Positions 8,991 to 17,847 are shown, numbered from the stretch's first letter. The stretch is 36,493 bases of DNA from Kitasatospora sp. MBT63 (GCF_000710465.2 NZ_JAIZ01000036.1:1-36493); one strand, 5' to 3'. Program-made: numbers and translations. Notes: generated by a model from the sequence alone, not told the origin.

Positions 8991-10910
8991 TCACGGGAAC
9001 GGGTGCGGCGCGGGGTTCAGGTCCTGCGGTCGCAGGTCGCGCTCCCGCAGGCCCGCCTCCCGCAGGGCGGTCAGCGTGCGCGGCATGTGCGGGGCCCGCT
9101 GCCGGTGCCGGCCGAAGTCGATGGGCAGGAGGCCGGGCACGATCACCTTGACGGTCCGCAGCCCGAGGTCACGCTGCTCGGGCCGGGTCTGGTCGACGAC
9201 GATGACGTCGAACCCGGCGCCGGTGACCTCCGCCAGGCACCGTTCGAGGTCCTCGCGCAGGTCGCCGGAGCGGCTACGGCCTGCCTCGGCTCGCAGCTCG
9301 TCCAGCGACCGAGGCCGCGGCCGCGGCTCTCGCGGGTCCAGCAGGAACGCGGCGTGGACGGCCATCTCCGGTGTCCCGTAGAGCATGGGGTGGTCGTGCA
9401 GGGTCTGCACCAGGTCGAAGTCGGCGGCCAGCGTGCGCAGCCGGGCTTCGTCGCGGCGGAACCGGCTCTGCAGGTTCACCGCGTCGGTGGCGATCTCGCA
9501 CAGGCCGCCCCGCAGCGCGGCCTGCGGGTCGAGGCTCGCGCCCGCGCCGAAGCACAGGGTGCCTGCGGCGCCGTCGGGCCGGGCGGCCACGGCCACCACC
9601 ACCGGGATGGTCCGGAAGGTCACCCGGGCGTCGAAGAAGCGGGCACGGTAGCCGTACATCGCCAGCCGGTCGACCATCTGGCGGATGTGCGGGTCGGTGC
9701 CGTCCCCGGACGGGTCGATCTCGGGCAGCGCGGCCCTGCCGTACCAGGAGAGCAGGAAGGCGTCCCGCTCGATGACCTCCATCAGGCCGAAGTAGACGGC
9801 TTCTTCGAGGCATCCGCCGGAGGCGCAGCCGTTGGAGCTCTCCTGGACGAACCGGTGGTGCAGTCCGGGTGTGTGGTAGTAGGCGATGATCTCCGGTACC
9901 AGGACGGTCCGCGCGTCGCGCAGCGAGTACCCCCGGACCCAGGGGATCTCCCGGTCGGGGGCGAAGGGGGGCACGTCGGGGTTGGCCCGGTGGAAGGCGT
10001 CCGGGTAGAGGCCGCAGATCGCGGGGTCCAGGGCGTCGGCGGCCAGTTCCTCGAAGGTGCCGACGACAGGGGCGATCCCGGTCCCGTTCCGCATCCCGGC
10101 GAGGCGTTCCAGGCCCTCCAGGATCCCGATCCTCGTGCTGGTCGTGTAGCTGTCCGCGTGGCCGCCCCAGAAGACCTCGCGCAGGTTGTCCCCGGAGCGC
10201 ACCGCGAAGGCTCCCAGGACGGCGGAGGTGGAGACCGACGTCAGGTCGGGTGCCGTGCCCGCGCCGAGGGCTCCGCAGTGGGGGTTGGCCAGTGCGTCCA
10301 GCGGCAGGTCGTAGTCGGCGAGGGAGCGTCGCCGGAACGAGCCCGGTGCGTGCTCGGGGGTGCTGTGCAGGGTGATCGCGGCCGTGGGTGGGTTCTCGGG
10401 CACGCCGGTCGAGCAGGCGGGGCAGTCGGCGTCGGCGAGCAGTCGGTGCCGGGTCACCTCGAGTGTGCGCAGGTCGACCTCGTAGACGTCCGCGGACGGT
10501 GTCCCGGGCGGGCCGGGTGGCGCGGATTCCCGGTGGGCGGCGACGAGCGCGGACAGGGCGGTGACGGTGAACGGGGTGACGTGGGGTGTCGGGTGCGTCG
10601 CCGTGGTCCCGGTGCCGAGTTCCAGGGCGTCGCGCAGCCGGCGGGGGCGCACCGACTGCCAGCGGCGGGCCAGGCACGTCCGGCACGGCCGGGACGGGCC
10701 GGTGCGGGTGCCGGTACGGGTGCCGGTGCGGGTGCCGGTACGGGTGAACGGGCCGACCAGGGCGTGGTGGCCGTAGATCTGGACCGGCACGCTGTCCGGG
10801 TCCGGTGCCGGGCCTGCGGAGGGCGGTCGGGCCGTCAGTTCGTTGCGCAGGCCGAGCATCGAGATCGCGATCCGCGGCGGCGTATGACCGCCGGACAGGT
10901 CAGCCGGCAT
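8991..10910 (-). CDS. YcaO-type azoline cyclodehydratase with N-terminal zinc module
   Basis: About 639 residues. An E1-like zinc module carries two CxxC pairs, C76/C79 (RPCRTC) and C163/C166 (DCPAC). The YcaO domain follows (about 245-620) with ILEGLERLAG (263-272), the catalytic-region helix EEAVYFGLMEVIERDAF (369-385) and late conserved IVVDQTRPE. The protein ends PAPHPFP, the C-terminal PxPxP motif of cyclodehydratase YcaO proteins. By family, it uses ATP to turn Cys/Ser/Thr of the precursor into azolines, helped by the F-type partner encoded just upstream. ATG at 10910 lies inside the end of that gene (11-base overlap), so it is coupled; ATG at 10859 is possible. A threonine/arginine/glycine repeat sits just before the first CxxC. 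Confidence 0.93.
   Translation of the reverse strand: MPADLSGGHTPPRIAISMLGLRNELTARPPSAGPAPDPDSVPVQIYGHHALVGPFTRTGTRTGTRTGTRTGPSRPCRTCLARRWQSVRPRRLRDALELGTGTTATHPTPHVTPFTVTALSALVAAHRESAPPGPPGTPSADVYEVDLRTLEVTRHRLLADADCPACSTGVPENPPTAAITLHSTPEHAPGSFRRRSLADYDLPLDALANPHCGALGAGTAPDLTSVSTSAVLGAFAVRSGDNLREVFWGGHADSYTTSTRIGILEGLERLAGMRNGTGIAPVVGTFEELAADALDPAICGLYPDAFHRANPDVPPFAPDREIPWVRGYSLRDARTVLVPEIIAYYHTPGLHHRFVQESSNGCASGGCLEEAVYFGLMEVIERDAFLLSWYGRAALPEIDPSGDGTDPHIRQMVDRLAMYGYRARFFDARVTFRTIPVVVAVAARPDGAAGTLCFGAGASLDPQAALRGGLCEIATDAVNLQSRFRRDEARLRTLAADFDLVQTLHDHPMLYGTPEMAVHAAFLLDPREPRPRPRSLDELRAEAGRSRSGDLREDLERCLAEVTGAGFDVIVVDQTRPEQRDLGLRTVKVIVPGLLPIDFGRHRQRAPHMPRTLTALREAGLRERDLRPQDLNPAPHPFP
10701..10748. 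repeat. Four tandem 12-bp units inside the YcaO gene
   Basis: Units at 10701-10712, 10713-10724, 10725-10736 and 10737-10748 alternate between ggtgcgggtgcc and ggtacgggtgcc; the last ends in aa. They therefore also form two 24-bp units. On the minus strand they encode repeated Gly-Thr-Arg-Thr just before the first CxxC of the zinc module. The repeat looks like a slippage-prone, flexible insertion. Confidence 0.9.
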
Positions 10911-13188
10911 GGGGGGACCCGCCGGTGAGGATCACGCGGACCACCTCGAGTCCCCCGGCCCGCAGATCCGCCGGGCCGGTCCGGACGGCGAGGGCGTCCC
11001 CGCCGTGCTCGCGCAGCCGTGGCAGCAGCGCCTCCCAGCTGCCGTCCGGGCCGGGAGCGGCCTGCTCGGTGATGTGCAGGGTGGCCGGCTCGAAGTCGCC
11101 GAGCAGCGGGTCACCGGTGTCGACGGCGGCCGGACTGCCGTCGGCGGCCGGCGGGCCGAACTCCGGGTCCCGGCGCAGCTGCACGGGTCCGATGAGGTCG
11201 CGCAGGGCCGTGGTGGCCGACCGCTGCCAGGACGGTGCGCTGCCGACCGCCCAGGACCAGGTGCCGTCGGCGGGGTCGAGGGCACGTGCCAGCAGGACGT
11301 GGACGCCGGTGCGCCGGGCCTCGCCCAGATCCAGCAGTTCGACGGTGAGGCCGAGGTTGCGGGCCGAGGAGGCGAGGAAGACGAGTTCGGCGTCGGTCTC
11401 CAGGTGCTCCGGCACGACCAGGCCCACGGGGACAGCCCGGCGCAGTGCGCGTTGCAGGGCGTCGTACGCCAGTGCCGTTCGCAGGCCGTGGGCCACGGCG
11501 TCGGTCGGGGTGCTGCCGACGCCGGTTCCTGCGCCGGTCGGGATGTGCAGCCGTTCGGCGTTGTGCGGGCCGAAGGTGTGCACCGCGGCGGCGGGGACCA
11601 GCACCTTGTCCTCGGTGGTCAGCGAGGTGGCGACGGCCCAGTGGCCGATGTGGTCGGGGTCCGCGCCCGTGCCGCTCGCGGTGGCGAGGGAGTCCGGTGC
11701 GAGCAGCGGCATCCGGGAGCGGGCCCGGGCGAGTTCGGTGCCGCTGAGCGGTTTCACGGGCGGCGAGGAGTGTTCGGCGTGAACGGCGGCGGCGGCCTCG
11801 ATCGCTCCGAGTCTGGCCTGTGCCACCGTGTGGACGTCGAAGGCGACGATCTCGCGGCGGGCGGATCCGCCCGGCGCGAGGCTCAGCGATCCGATCTTCA
11901 GTGGTGTCTGGGTCCACGGTTCGTCCGTGAAGCGGCGGAACACCCCCACGGCCGGGCCGACCAGTCTCATCCGCGCGTCGAGTTGTTCGATCAGCCGGTC
12001 GACCACGGCCGGGGCGTGGATCGGTGTTCCGGGTCCCGTCGGCCGGGTGGCCGTGGGCGGCTGCCCCACGCGGTACTCCCCCGGGTCGTCGGCAGCCCGT
12101 TCCTCGGTGCAGAAGGGGCAGCCGGGGTGGGGCAGCAGCGTTTGGGCGTTCACGTCGAAGGACTCCAGGTCCTGGAGGAGGACCTGTCCTTCGGTCTCGG
12201 CGGGCAGCGCCCCGGTGGCGAGCCGGAACACCTCGTACCCGAGGAGGTTTCCCAGCATCGCCGACAGCGGCCGCCCGGGCCGTTGCGGGAGGGGTGTCGT
12301 CCGGGTCCCCAGGGCGATCGCGCTCCACAGGTCGGCGGCGGCGCCGGGATCGTCGTTGGCTCCCAGCCGCAGCGCGGCGCAGCACCAGCAGCCGGCCGTC
12401 CCGGGGACCATCAGCGGGCCGACGACGGCGCGCCGGCCGATGACCGAGTACGGCAGCAGGGTGCGGCCCTGCGGGATCCCGGTGCGGATCAGGTGGATGA
12501 GCTGGCGGTGGCCGGCGGGTCCGTCCGTCGTCACGACGGTGTCGTATACGGCGAGATCGGCCCAGTCGAGCGGGCCGGTTCCGCCGTCGGTGCCGGCCGG
12601 CCGGATCGGGGAGAGCTCGACGGGGCACTTGTGGCCGGTCAGCTCCAGGATCTCCTCCGCCACCTGGTCGAGCCCGTTCTCCGGTGTGTCGAGTCCGGGC
12701 AGCACGCCTACGCGGCGGGCGCCGTTGCGGACCAGGCTGAGGACGCACCAGCGGGCCACCAGGTCGTCGCCGAGCACGGCCACCCGCGTCTGCCGGAAAC
12801 GGTGGAAACGTCGGTGCGCACCGTCGGCGTAGTGGTCGATGTAGGCGATCTGCGGGGCGAAGCGGTCGGCGACCGCCGTGGGCAGGGGTGAGGGTCTGCC
12901 GTCCTCGGGCGGGACGGCGCGGGCGAAGCCCCGTTCGTACAGGGCGGTCACCAGCTTGACCACCATCTCGCGCTGGTTCGCGCCGAGTCCCTCGCAGACC
13001 TCGGCGACCAGGTGTTCCCCGGTCAGGAAGGGCACCACCAGGGTGGCGAACCGGTATGCGGTCCGGCCTTCGAGCTGAAAGCCCCCGTCGGCGTTGTGGA
13101 AGAGCACGCCGTGCGGGGTCCTGGTGAACAACGTGTCCCGGCGGATGCGCGGTCTCGTACCGGCGACCGCTTCGTACGCATCGTCCAT
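10900..13188 (-). CDS. ThiF-like TOMM leader-binding protein (F type) with degenerate YcaO-like C-terminus
   Basis: About 762 residues. Residues 17-92 form an RRE-like winged helix (DTLFTRTPHGVLFHNADGG ... LYERGFARAV). A ThiF/E1-like Rossmann region follows (about 132-260; RVAVLGDDLVARWCVLSLV) without an obvious ATP site. A tetrathiolate zinc site comes next, C267/C270 (AGCWCC) and C357/C360 (GCPFC). The C-terminal half contains LVPAAAVHTF and GVGSTPTDAVAHGLRTALAY, resembling a YcaO core whose glutamates are replaced. By family it captures the leader and delivers the core to YcaO. ATG at 13188 has AACAGGAG upstream. An in-frame GTG at 13299 overlaps the SARP stop and would add 37 residues. 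Confidence 0.88.
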   Translation of the reverse strand: MDDAYEAVAGTRPRIRRDTLFTRTPHGVLFHNADGGFQLEGRTAYRFATLVVPFLTGEHLVAEVCEGLGANQREMVVKLVTALYERGFARAVPPEDGRPSPLPTAVADRFAPQIAYIDHYADGAHRRFHRFRQTRVAVLGDDLVARWCVLSLVRNGARRVGVLPGLDTPENGLDQVAEEILELTGHKCPVELSPIRPAGTDGGTGPLDWADLAVYDTVVTTDGPAGHRQLIHLIRTGIPQGRTLLPYSVIGRRAVVGPLMVPGTAGCWCCAALRLGANDDPGAAADLWSAIALGTRTTPLPQRPGRPLSAMLGNLLGYEVFRLATGALPAETEGQVLLQDLESFDVNAQTLLPHPGCPFCTEERAADDPGEYRVGQPPTATRPTGPGTPIHAPAVVDRLIEQLDARMRLVGPAVGVFRRFTDEPWTQTPLKIGSLSLAPGGSARREIVAFDVHTVAQARLGAIEAAAAVHAEHSSPPVKPLSGTELARARSRMPLLAPDSLATASGTGADPDHIGHWAVATSLTTEDKVLVPAAAVHTFGPHNAERLHIPTGAGTGVGSTPTDAVAHGLRTALAYDALQRALRRAVPVGLVVPEHLETDAELVFLASSARNLGLTVELLDLGEARRTGVHVLLARALDPADGTWSWAVGSAPSWQRSATTALRDLIGPVQLRRDPEFGPPAADGSPAAVDTGDPLLGDFEPATLHITEQAAPGPDGSWEALLPRLREHGGDALAVRTGPADLRAGGLEVVRVILTGGSPHAG

Positions 13189-13295
13189 GTCGGCAACACT
13201 CCTGTTGGAGAAGGTCTGGGCTTCGACTGCTGCGGGGTCGGCAAGCTGCGGACCCGCCCCCGGTCGGTGGCTCTGTGCTCTTCCGGAGGCGGGCG

Positions 13296-15149
13296 TCACC
13301 GGGGGACCGTGCCCGTCGGCGAGAGCGGACCTCGGCGGGGACCGTCTCCCGGGGCGGCGGGTGGGCGTGTGCCCAGTTCCCGGCCGAACCTGCGCAGCAG
13401 GTCGTGGAGGCCGTAGGTGCCGGGTGGCCCTCCTTCCTCCGCGAGGCCGACGTCGACCAGGCGCTCCATGAGCTCCTCGGCGCGGGCGTCAGGAAGGCCC
13501 AGTGCGATTCCCGCGGTACGGGTCGACAGGGGGTCGTTCCCGGCGGCCGCCACGGTGAGGAACGCCCCGGCGGTGGCGGGATCGAGCCGTTCCAGTGCGC
13601 CGGCGAGCATTCCGGCGACGGACACCCCGGGGTCGCCCGCGATCGCCAGCCGCCCGTACGGATCTTCGCGCAGCCACTGCAGGAAGTCGCCCACTCTGAG
13701 CCGGGGACGGGTGAGCAACCGGGCCGACGCGATGCGCAACGCGATCGGGAGGTGGCCGCACAGGGCCGCCAGTTCGCGTACCGCCCCGGCGTCGGCCTCG
13801 GTGCGTTCGGGCCCGAGAGCCGTGGCCAGCAAGTCGAAGGAGTGTTCTTCGGTGAGCGGCTGCAGCCGGTACACCCGGCCTCCGTGTGTGGCGACCAGGC
13901 TCGCCAGACTCAGCCGGCTGGTCACGATCACGGCGCCGCGAGGGGCCGATCTGAGCAAAGGTTGGGCCTGCTCCGCCGCTACGACGTCGTCCAGGATCAG
14001 CAGGACCCGGCCGTTGTCGGCCGCGGCTACCGGGGCGGTGGGGGCGGCCGACGGCGGCAGCGGGTGATCGCCGCCGGCTCCGGCAGACCTCCCGTCCCCG
14101 CCGGCCGGCCAGATTCCGCTGCCGCCGGGGAAGGCTTCCCGGACGAGCGCGGCCACTTCGAGGGCGAGGGCGGTCTTCCCGGTGCCCGGTGCCCCGGAGA
14201 TCACCACCAGCTCCGTCCCCGGTCGGTCCCGGGCCAGGTGGGCGACGATCGCCGCGCACTCCTGGCGGCCGGTGAAGCCCGGGACGGGGCCGGGTACGGG
14301 CGCGAAGCCCTGCGGGCGGCCGCCGCCGGACAACGCGACCTGCTCGACGGGCCCTGCAGAGCGGCGGCGCGCCTGTCCCGGATCGAGTTCTTCCCCGCGG
14401 AGTACGGCCAGTTCGAGCCGCTGCAGCGAAGCCCCGGGCGCGACGCCGAGCTCCTCCTGCAGGTACCCCTTCACCCGGCGGTACTCGGCGAGGGCCTCCA
14501 TCTGCCGGCCGGCCAGGTACAGCGCGCCGATCAGCTGTTCCCAGAAACGTTCGTGGCCCGGGTGGGAGCGCGTGGTGCGCCACAGTTCGGAGATCACCTG
14601 GCGGGACCGGCCGAGCATGAGCTCGACGTCGTAGCGCCGTTCGGTCGCTCGCAGCCACTCCTCGCTGATCCTGGGCACCTCGTCCCGGTGCAGCAGATCG
14701 GAGTGGACGTTGGCCAGGACAGGACCTTTCCAGAGCGCCAGGGCTTCCGACAGCGTGAGCAGTTCCCGCTCGGGGTCGCGTGCCGCGCCCGCGGCGCGCA
14801 TCAGCTCGTTGAAGCGCATCAGGTCCAGGGTCCGGCCGTCCGCGGCGATGCGGTATCCGCCCGGGATCGTCTCGATCCGTGTTCCGGCGATGCCGTGGCC
14901 TGCGAATATCCGCCGGAGCCGGAGCACGCAGGCGTGTAAGGACGTCTTTGCCGAGGCCGGTTGGACATCGCCCCACACGGCGCGCAGGAGCGACTCGGTG
15001 GAGACCACGGCGTTGGGGCTCAGTAGGAGAGCGGCAAGCAGCGTGGCCGGCTTCGACGGTTGGAGGACGACGTCCTCCGACCCGTCCGTGATGCTCAAAG
15101 GGCCGAGGACCCTGAACGTCTTCGGCCCGACCGGTTGCGGGTGCGTCAT
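13296..15149 (-). CDS. AfsR/SARP-family pathway activator with NB-ARC ATPase
   Basis: A 617-residue regulator. Residues 10-103 are an OmpR-type winged helix (FRVLGPLSI ... IETIPGGYRIAADG). Residues about 110-255 are the bacterial transcriptional activation domain (LYLAGRQMEALAEYRRVK ... LGVAPGASL). The NB-ARC part has Walker A GAPGTGKTA (319-327) and Walker B RVLLILDD (near 390). It stops without the TPR array of full AfsR, so it is a medium-size SARP. ATG at 15149 begins the conserved domain with no long extension; the upstream ribosome site is weak. It is 107 bases upstream of the leader-binding gene on the same strand, so it likely activates and may co-transcribe the operon. Confidence 0.9.
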   Translation of the reverse strand: MTHPQPVGPKTFRVLGPLSITDGSEDVVLQPSKPATLLAALLLSPNAVVSTESLLRAVWGDVQPASAKTSLHACVLRLRRIFAGHGIAGTRIETIPGGYRIAADGRTLDLMRFNELMRAAGAARDPERELLTLSEALALWKGPVLANVHSDLLHRDEVPRISEEWLRATERRYDVELMLGRSRQVISELWRTTRSHPGHERFWEQLIGALYLAGRQMEALAEYRRVKGYLQEELGVAPGASLQRLELAVLRGEELDPGQARRRSAGPVEQVALSGGGRPQGFAPVPGPVPGFTGRQECAAIVAHLARDRPGTELVVISGAPGTGKTALALEVAALVREAFPGGSGIWPAGGDGRSAGAGGDHPLPPSAAPTAPVAAADNGRVLLILDDVVAAEQAQPLLRSAPRGAVIVTSRLSLASLVATHGGRVYRLQPLTEEHSFDLLATALGPERTEADAGAVRELAALCGHLPIALRIASARLLTRPRLRVGDFLQWLREDPYGRLAIAGDPGVSVAGMLAGALERLDPATAGAFLTVAAAGNDPLSTRTAGIALGLPDARAEELMERLVDVGLAEEGGPPGTYGLHDLLRRFGRELGTRPPAAPGDGPRRGPLSPTGTVPR

Positions 15150-15263
15150 CTCGCAGACCCGTCGCGTCTCTTCGCCCCCACTCCCCCGGCCCCGCTCCGG
15201 GGCGCGGAGGAGACCGGGGAATCCGGGTCGGCGCATCGCCCGCGCTGTGTTCGCGGAGCCGGT

Positions 15264-15292
15264 AAGGTAATTTCCATCAGCACGGGCTGCAA
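15264..15292 (-). promoter_or_regulatory. Probable promoter of the SARP-RiPP transcript
   Basis: On the minus strand, TTGCAG (15292-15287) and TACCTT (15269-15264) are separated by exactly 17 bases, a sigma-70-like arrangement. The implied start near 15257 leaves about 108 bases of leader before the SARP ATG. No SARP heptad repeat is obvious beside it. Confidence 0.35.
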
Positions 15293-15687
15293 ATCCTCTC
15301 CGGAACAGAGAGCGGACCAGCGGGGGAAAGAAAAGCTCGCTCTGGGGGATTGATTGCACCGACCTGCCGCGGAGTTCCGGACGGGCGGATTTCAACGGAC
15401 GGGCAGGCAGCGGACGACGACGGCCCTCGAACGCTTTATGCGGATGCCCTTCCGGCGGCTCGCCCGCAGCGGCACTCCCGGTCCGTTCGACGTTAGTCGG
15501 CATTCACTCGGAGCGGCAAGAGCGCGGGCGGCAGTTTTACAGGACACGGACAGGAGAATGGTCCGATTCCATCCCAAGCCTTGAGAAACGGTGACTTATG
15601 GGGCTATACGAGCAGAGCGCGATCAAACTTTGCACCACCGAAGCCGATTTCGTGATGCCGGCCCGAAGGAGGTGGCCGGCCGTCCCT

Positions 15688-15944
15688 GATCAGGCCGGCG
15701 GTGGGGAGGCATCGACCGATGAGATGGGGCGGCACCGGCTCTGCTTCAGGCTGCATCTGCTTCAGGCTGCGCCGGACGGCTCGGGCGACCTGGTCGAGGC
15801 AGGCCACAGCGAGACTGCCGAGGGCGCGCTCGACCAGCCGCCGGACAGACGCCCTCCTGCGGTTGGGTCCGGCGTGTACGAGGACCAGCCGTGCCGCCCG
15901 AGCAGAACCCGCACGCCTCCCACGGTGCAGCAGACGTGGAACAT
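15688..15944 (-). pseudogene. Decayed IS630-type transposase remnant
   Basis: On the minus strand, one frame near 15944-15880 reads GGVRVLLGRHGWSSYTP, matching the VRGVxxLLxRHGWS element of winged-helix IS630-type transposases. A second frame from about 15850 to 15688 reads LDQVARAVRRSLKQMQ, then PHLIGRCLPTAGL, matching the usual C-terminal end (AVRRRLRxIQ...PHLIxGCLxxTGL). The catalytic DDE core between them is missing and the frames differ, so this is a deletion relic. A 16-bp tandem duplication inserts PEAEPV-like residues between KQMQ and PHLI. No terminal repeats were identified. The rest of the 15150-16260 gap shows no convincing gene. Confidence 0.55.
15741..15772. repeat. 16-bp tandem duplication in the transposase remnant
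   Basis: ctgcttcaggctgcat (15741-15756) is followed directly by ctgcttcaggctgcgc (15757-15772); 14 of 16 positions are identical. It falls inside the conserved C-terminal motif of the transposase relic, so it probably arose after the element died. Confidence 0.85.
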
Positions 15945-16260
15945 CCGCTCGGTCGACGGCGTCAGCCGGGCCGGAGTCCACCGCTGCCCCCGGCCCCTCC
16001 CACTCCGGCCACGCGATCCGGGGCATCGACCGGCTTCGGGGACCGGGTGATCCCTTCGGTCCGCTCCCGCGCGGCCCTCTCCGCGTCGGCCGGACCGCCA
16101 CCCCCATGCCTACGATCCGCACGGCGTACTGGAGTCGCCGTCACCACACACATCAGGCACGGATCCCTGCCCTCGAGTGTGACCTTACGGAAATTTCAAC
16201 GCCGGCGGAGTTCAGATCAGCTGGAGGTATCACGACCGTCGCTGCCTCCAGGGAGGATCC

Positions 16261-17847
16261 ATGGGGAAAACCGTCTACGTCGTCAGCCATGGCAGATTGT
16301 ACAACCCCAGGGCATCCTTCGAAACACCGGTCACCCTGCATTTCAATAGCCTGAGCGGCGCCGTCGTATACCGTGGAAACGGGATCGCCGTTCTCAATGT
16401 AGGCGGATTCAAGGCGATCGGCGCAAGTGAGACGATAGGGCCCGGCGGAACGGTTAGCAACTACCACCTTTCAGCCTTCAACGACTGGGAACTGATCCAG
16501 CATCTGGCAGTCGAGGGAAACAGTCAGCTGGACGGGAAGCTATACGTCATCGGCGAGCTCCAGGGAAAAACCGTCAAAAACTCCAGAGGCGAGGAGATCG
16601 GCGTCGAGTCCATAGCGGAGTGCCATCTGGACGCCGCCGTCAGAACGATGATCGAAAAGGAGGGCGAGCTCGACTCCATACAACTCATCAGCTGCAGGAT
16701 CGGACTTGGCGGTGGCGGCGGCGGAACGATTCCGCTGGGGAACGAGGAGAGCCTTCCCACCGACTCGTCGAAGAGACTCAGGTTCGGACGCGGCGGTGGT
16801 GATGAATTTAATTTCGATGACGAGGAAGACCAGCGCCGGCTGCCCACGTCGAGGAGGGAGTACCAGAAACGCCGGAGAATTTCCCGAACACCCGAGGGGA
16901 TGCGGGGTCTGGAGAACCTCCCCCAGTCCATCCGCGCGTCATTCTACGAGTTCGGCGATGACGACGTCCATGAGCAGCGCCAGCACTGGGAGAACGTCCA
17001 GAGGGAATCAAACTGGACCACACCGGACCGTCGACACATTGTTCCAATGATTGTTTGGGACGCAGAGTTCATGACGCCGTCGACAATAAATGACGCCTGG
17101 CCCGAGAAGGACTGGCGCGACGCATTCTACCTGTTCCTCGAGGGATATTACGGCAGCCTGCCGTCGAGAACGCTGAAGCACTTCGACCTCAAGCCTCCCG
17201 GCGAACTCAAGGCGAACCTCAACCTCTGGCTGATGATCAGCCAGTGGCTTTCACCCGGCGAAAATCTCGTTGCCTTTGTCGACGGCTCGGGGAAGGAACT
17301 GAGCGCGGAGCAGGTCATGGACTCCGAAATCATCGCCTACGCCAAGGGGGATCGCGGTCCGCAACCGCGCACACCCGCTGGAAGCGTGGAGGGAATCGAA
17401 TTCCTGAGCGGCAGGCTCATGAAAATCTCCCTCGCAGCCAACGCATCCGGGCAGGGCGAATTCTTCCAGATATACACTTCGATCGACGATGCGGACGCGA
17501 AATTCGTTGCCCAAAGAATCCATTCCTGGATGCAGGGCAGCTCAAACCGGGAAGTCAAGAACTGGGCGGACTCCAACCCCCCGGGAGATGCACTTCCCGA
17601 GTGGATCGGGACTTCCTTCTTCATGCTCCCGGACGAGCTCGAGACAGAATACTGGCAGATCGTAGATTCGGCCTCGGACGAGGCCGTCAGATATTCACGA
17701 GAGTTGCTCGAGGAATCAATGACGCAACTCCGCGACGCCCTCTGTGAAAATCTGCAGGCATGGTGGGAGGCATTCGCATCCGTGCGGGATGCACTGGCCC
17801 TGGAAGAGACGAAAGAGAAAGCCAGGCGCAATGCCACCGAACACTGA
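16261..17847 (+). CDS. Unknown protein with possible clan-CD peptidase-like N-terminus
   Basis: A 528-residue protein I do not recognise with confidence. ATG at 16261 follows AGGGAGG. The N-terminal 150 residues look like alternating strands and helices: TVYVVSHG (4-11), LDGKLYVIGELQGK (90-103) and SIQLISCRIG (139-148). This pattern recalls clan-CD cysteine peptidases (C80/MARTX-type), where a hydrophobic strand ends in HG and another in Cys. Here the aligned His would be Glu99, while His10 and Cys145 are candidate residues. A glycine run (149-155) and a charged, likely disordered segment (about 170-215) lead to an alpha-rich C-terminal part with many Trp. No signal peptide or membrane helix is visible. 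GC is clearly lower than in the flanks, suggesting transfer. It stands alone. Confidence 0.8.
   Translation: MGKTVYVVSHGRLYNPRASFETPVTLHFNSLSGAVVYRGNGIAVLNVGGFKAIGASETIGPGGTVSNYHLSAFNDWELIQHLAVEGNSQLDGKLYVIGELQGKTVKNSRGEEIGVESIAECHLDAAVRTMIEKEGELDSIQLISCRIGLGGGGGGTIPLGNEESLPTDSSKRLRFGRGGGDEFNFDDEEDQRRLPTSRREYQKRRRISRTPEGMRGLENLPQSIRASFYEFGDDDVHEQRQHWENVQRESNWTTPDRRHIVPMIVWDAEFMTPSTINDAWPEKDWRDAFYLFLEGYYGSLPSRTLKHFDLKPPGELKANLNLWLMISQWLSPGENLVAFVDGSGKELSAEQVMDSEIIAYAKGDRGPQPRTPAGSVEGIEFLSGRLMKISLAANASGQGEFFQIYTSIDDADAKFVAQRIHSWMQGSSNREVKNWADSNPPGDALPEWIGTSFFMLPDELETEYWQIVDSASDEAVRYSRELLEESMTQLRDALCENLQAWWEAFASVRDALALEETKEKARRNATEH

Noticed and set aside
15147..15280. 44-codon minus-strand reading frame ending in an ATGA overlap with the SARP start, considered as precursor or leader gene
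   Set aside because: It has no ribosome site, an Arg/Gly-rich sequence with one Cys, and covers the likely promoter.
15439..15584. Small plus-strand reading frame (MRMPFRRLARSG...), considered as RiPP precursor
   Set aside because: It contains no Cys and no Ser/Thr-rich core, and is Arg-rich like a chance frame.
15598..16050. 150-codon plus-strand frame starting MGLYEQSAIKLCTTEADF
   Set aside because: It runs antisense over the transposase remnant, has no family match and poor codon bias.
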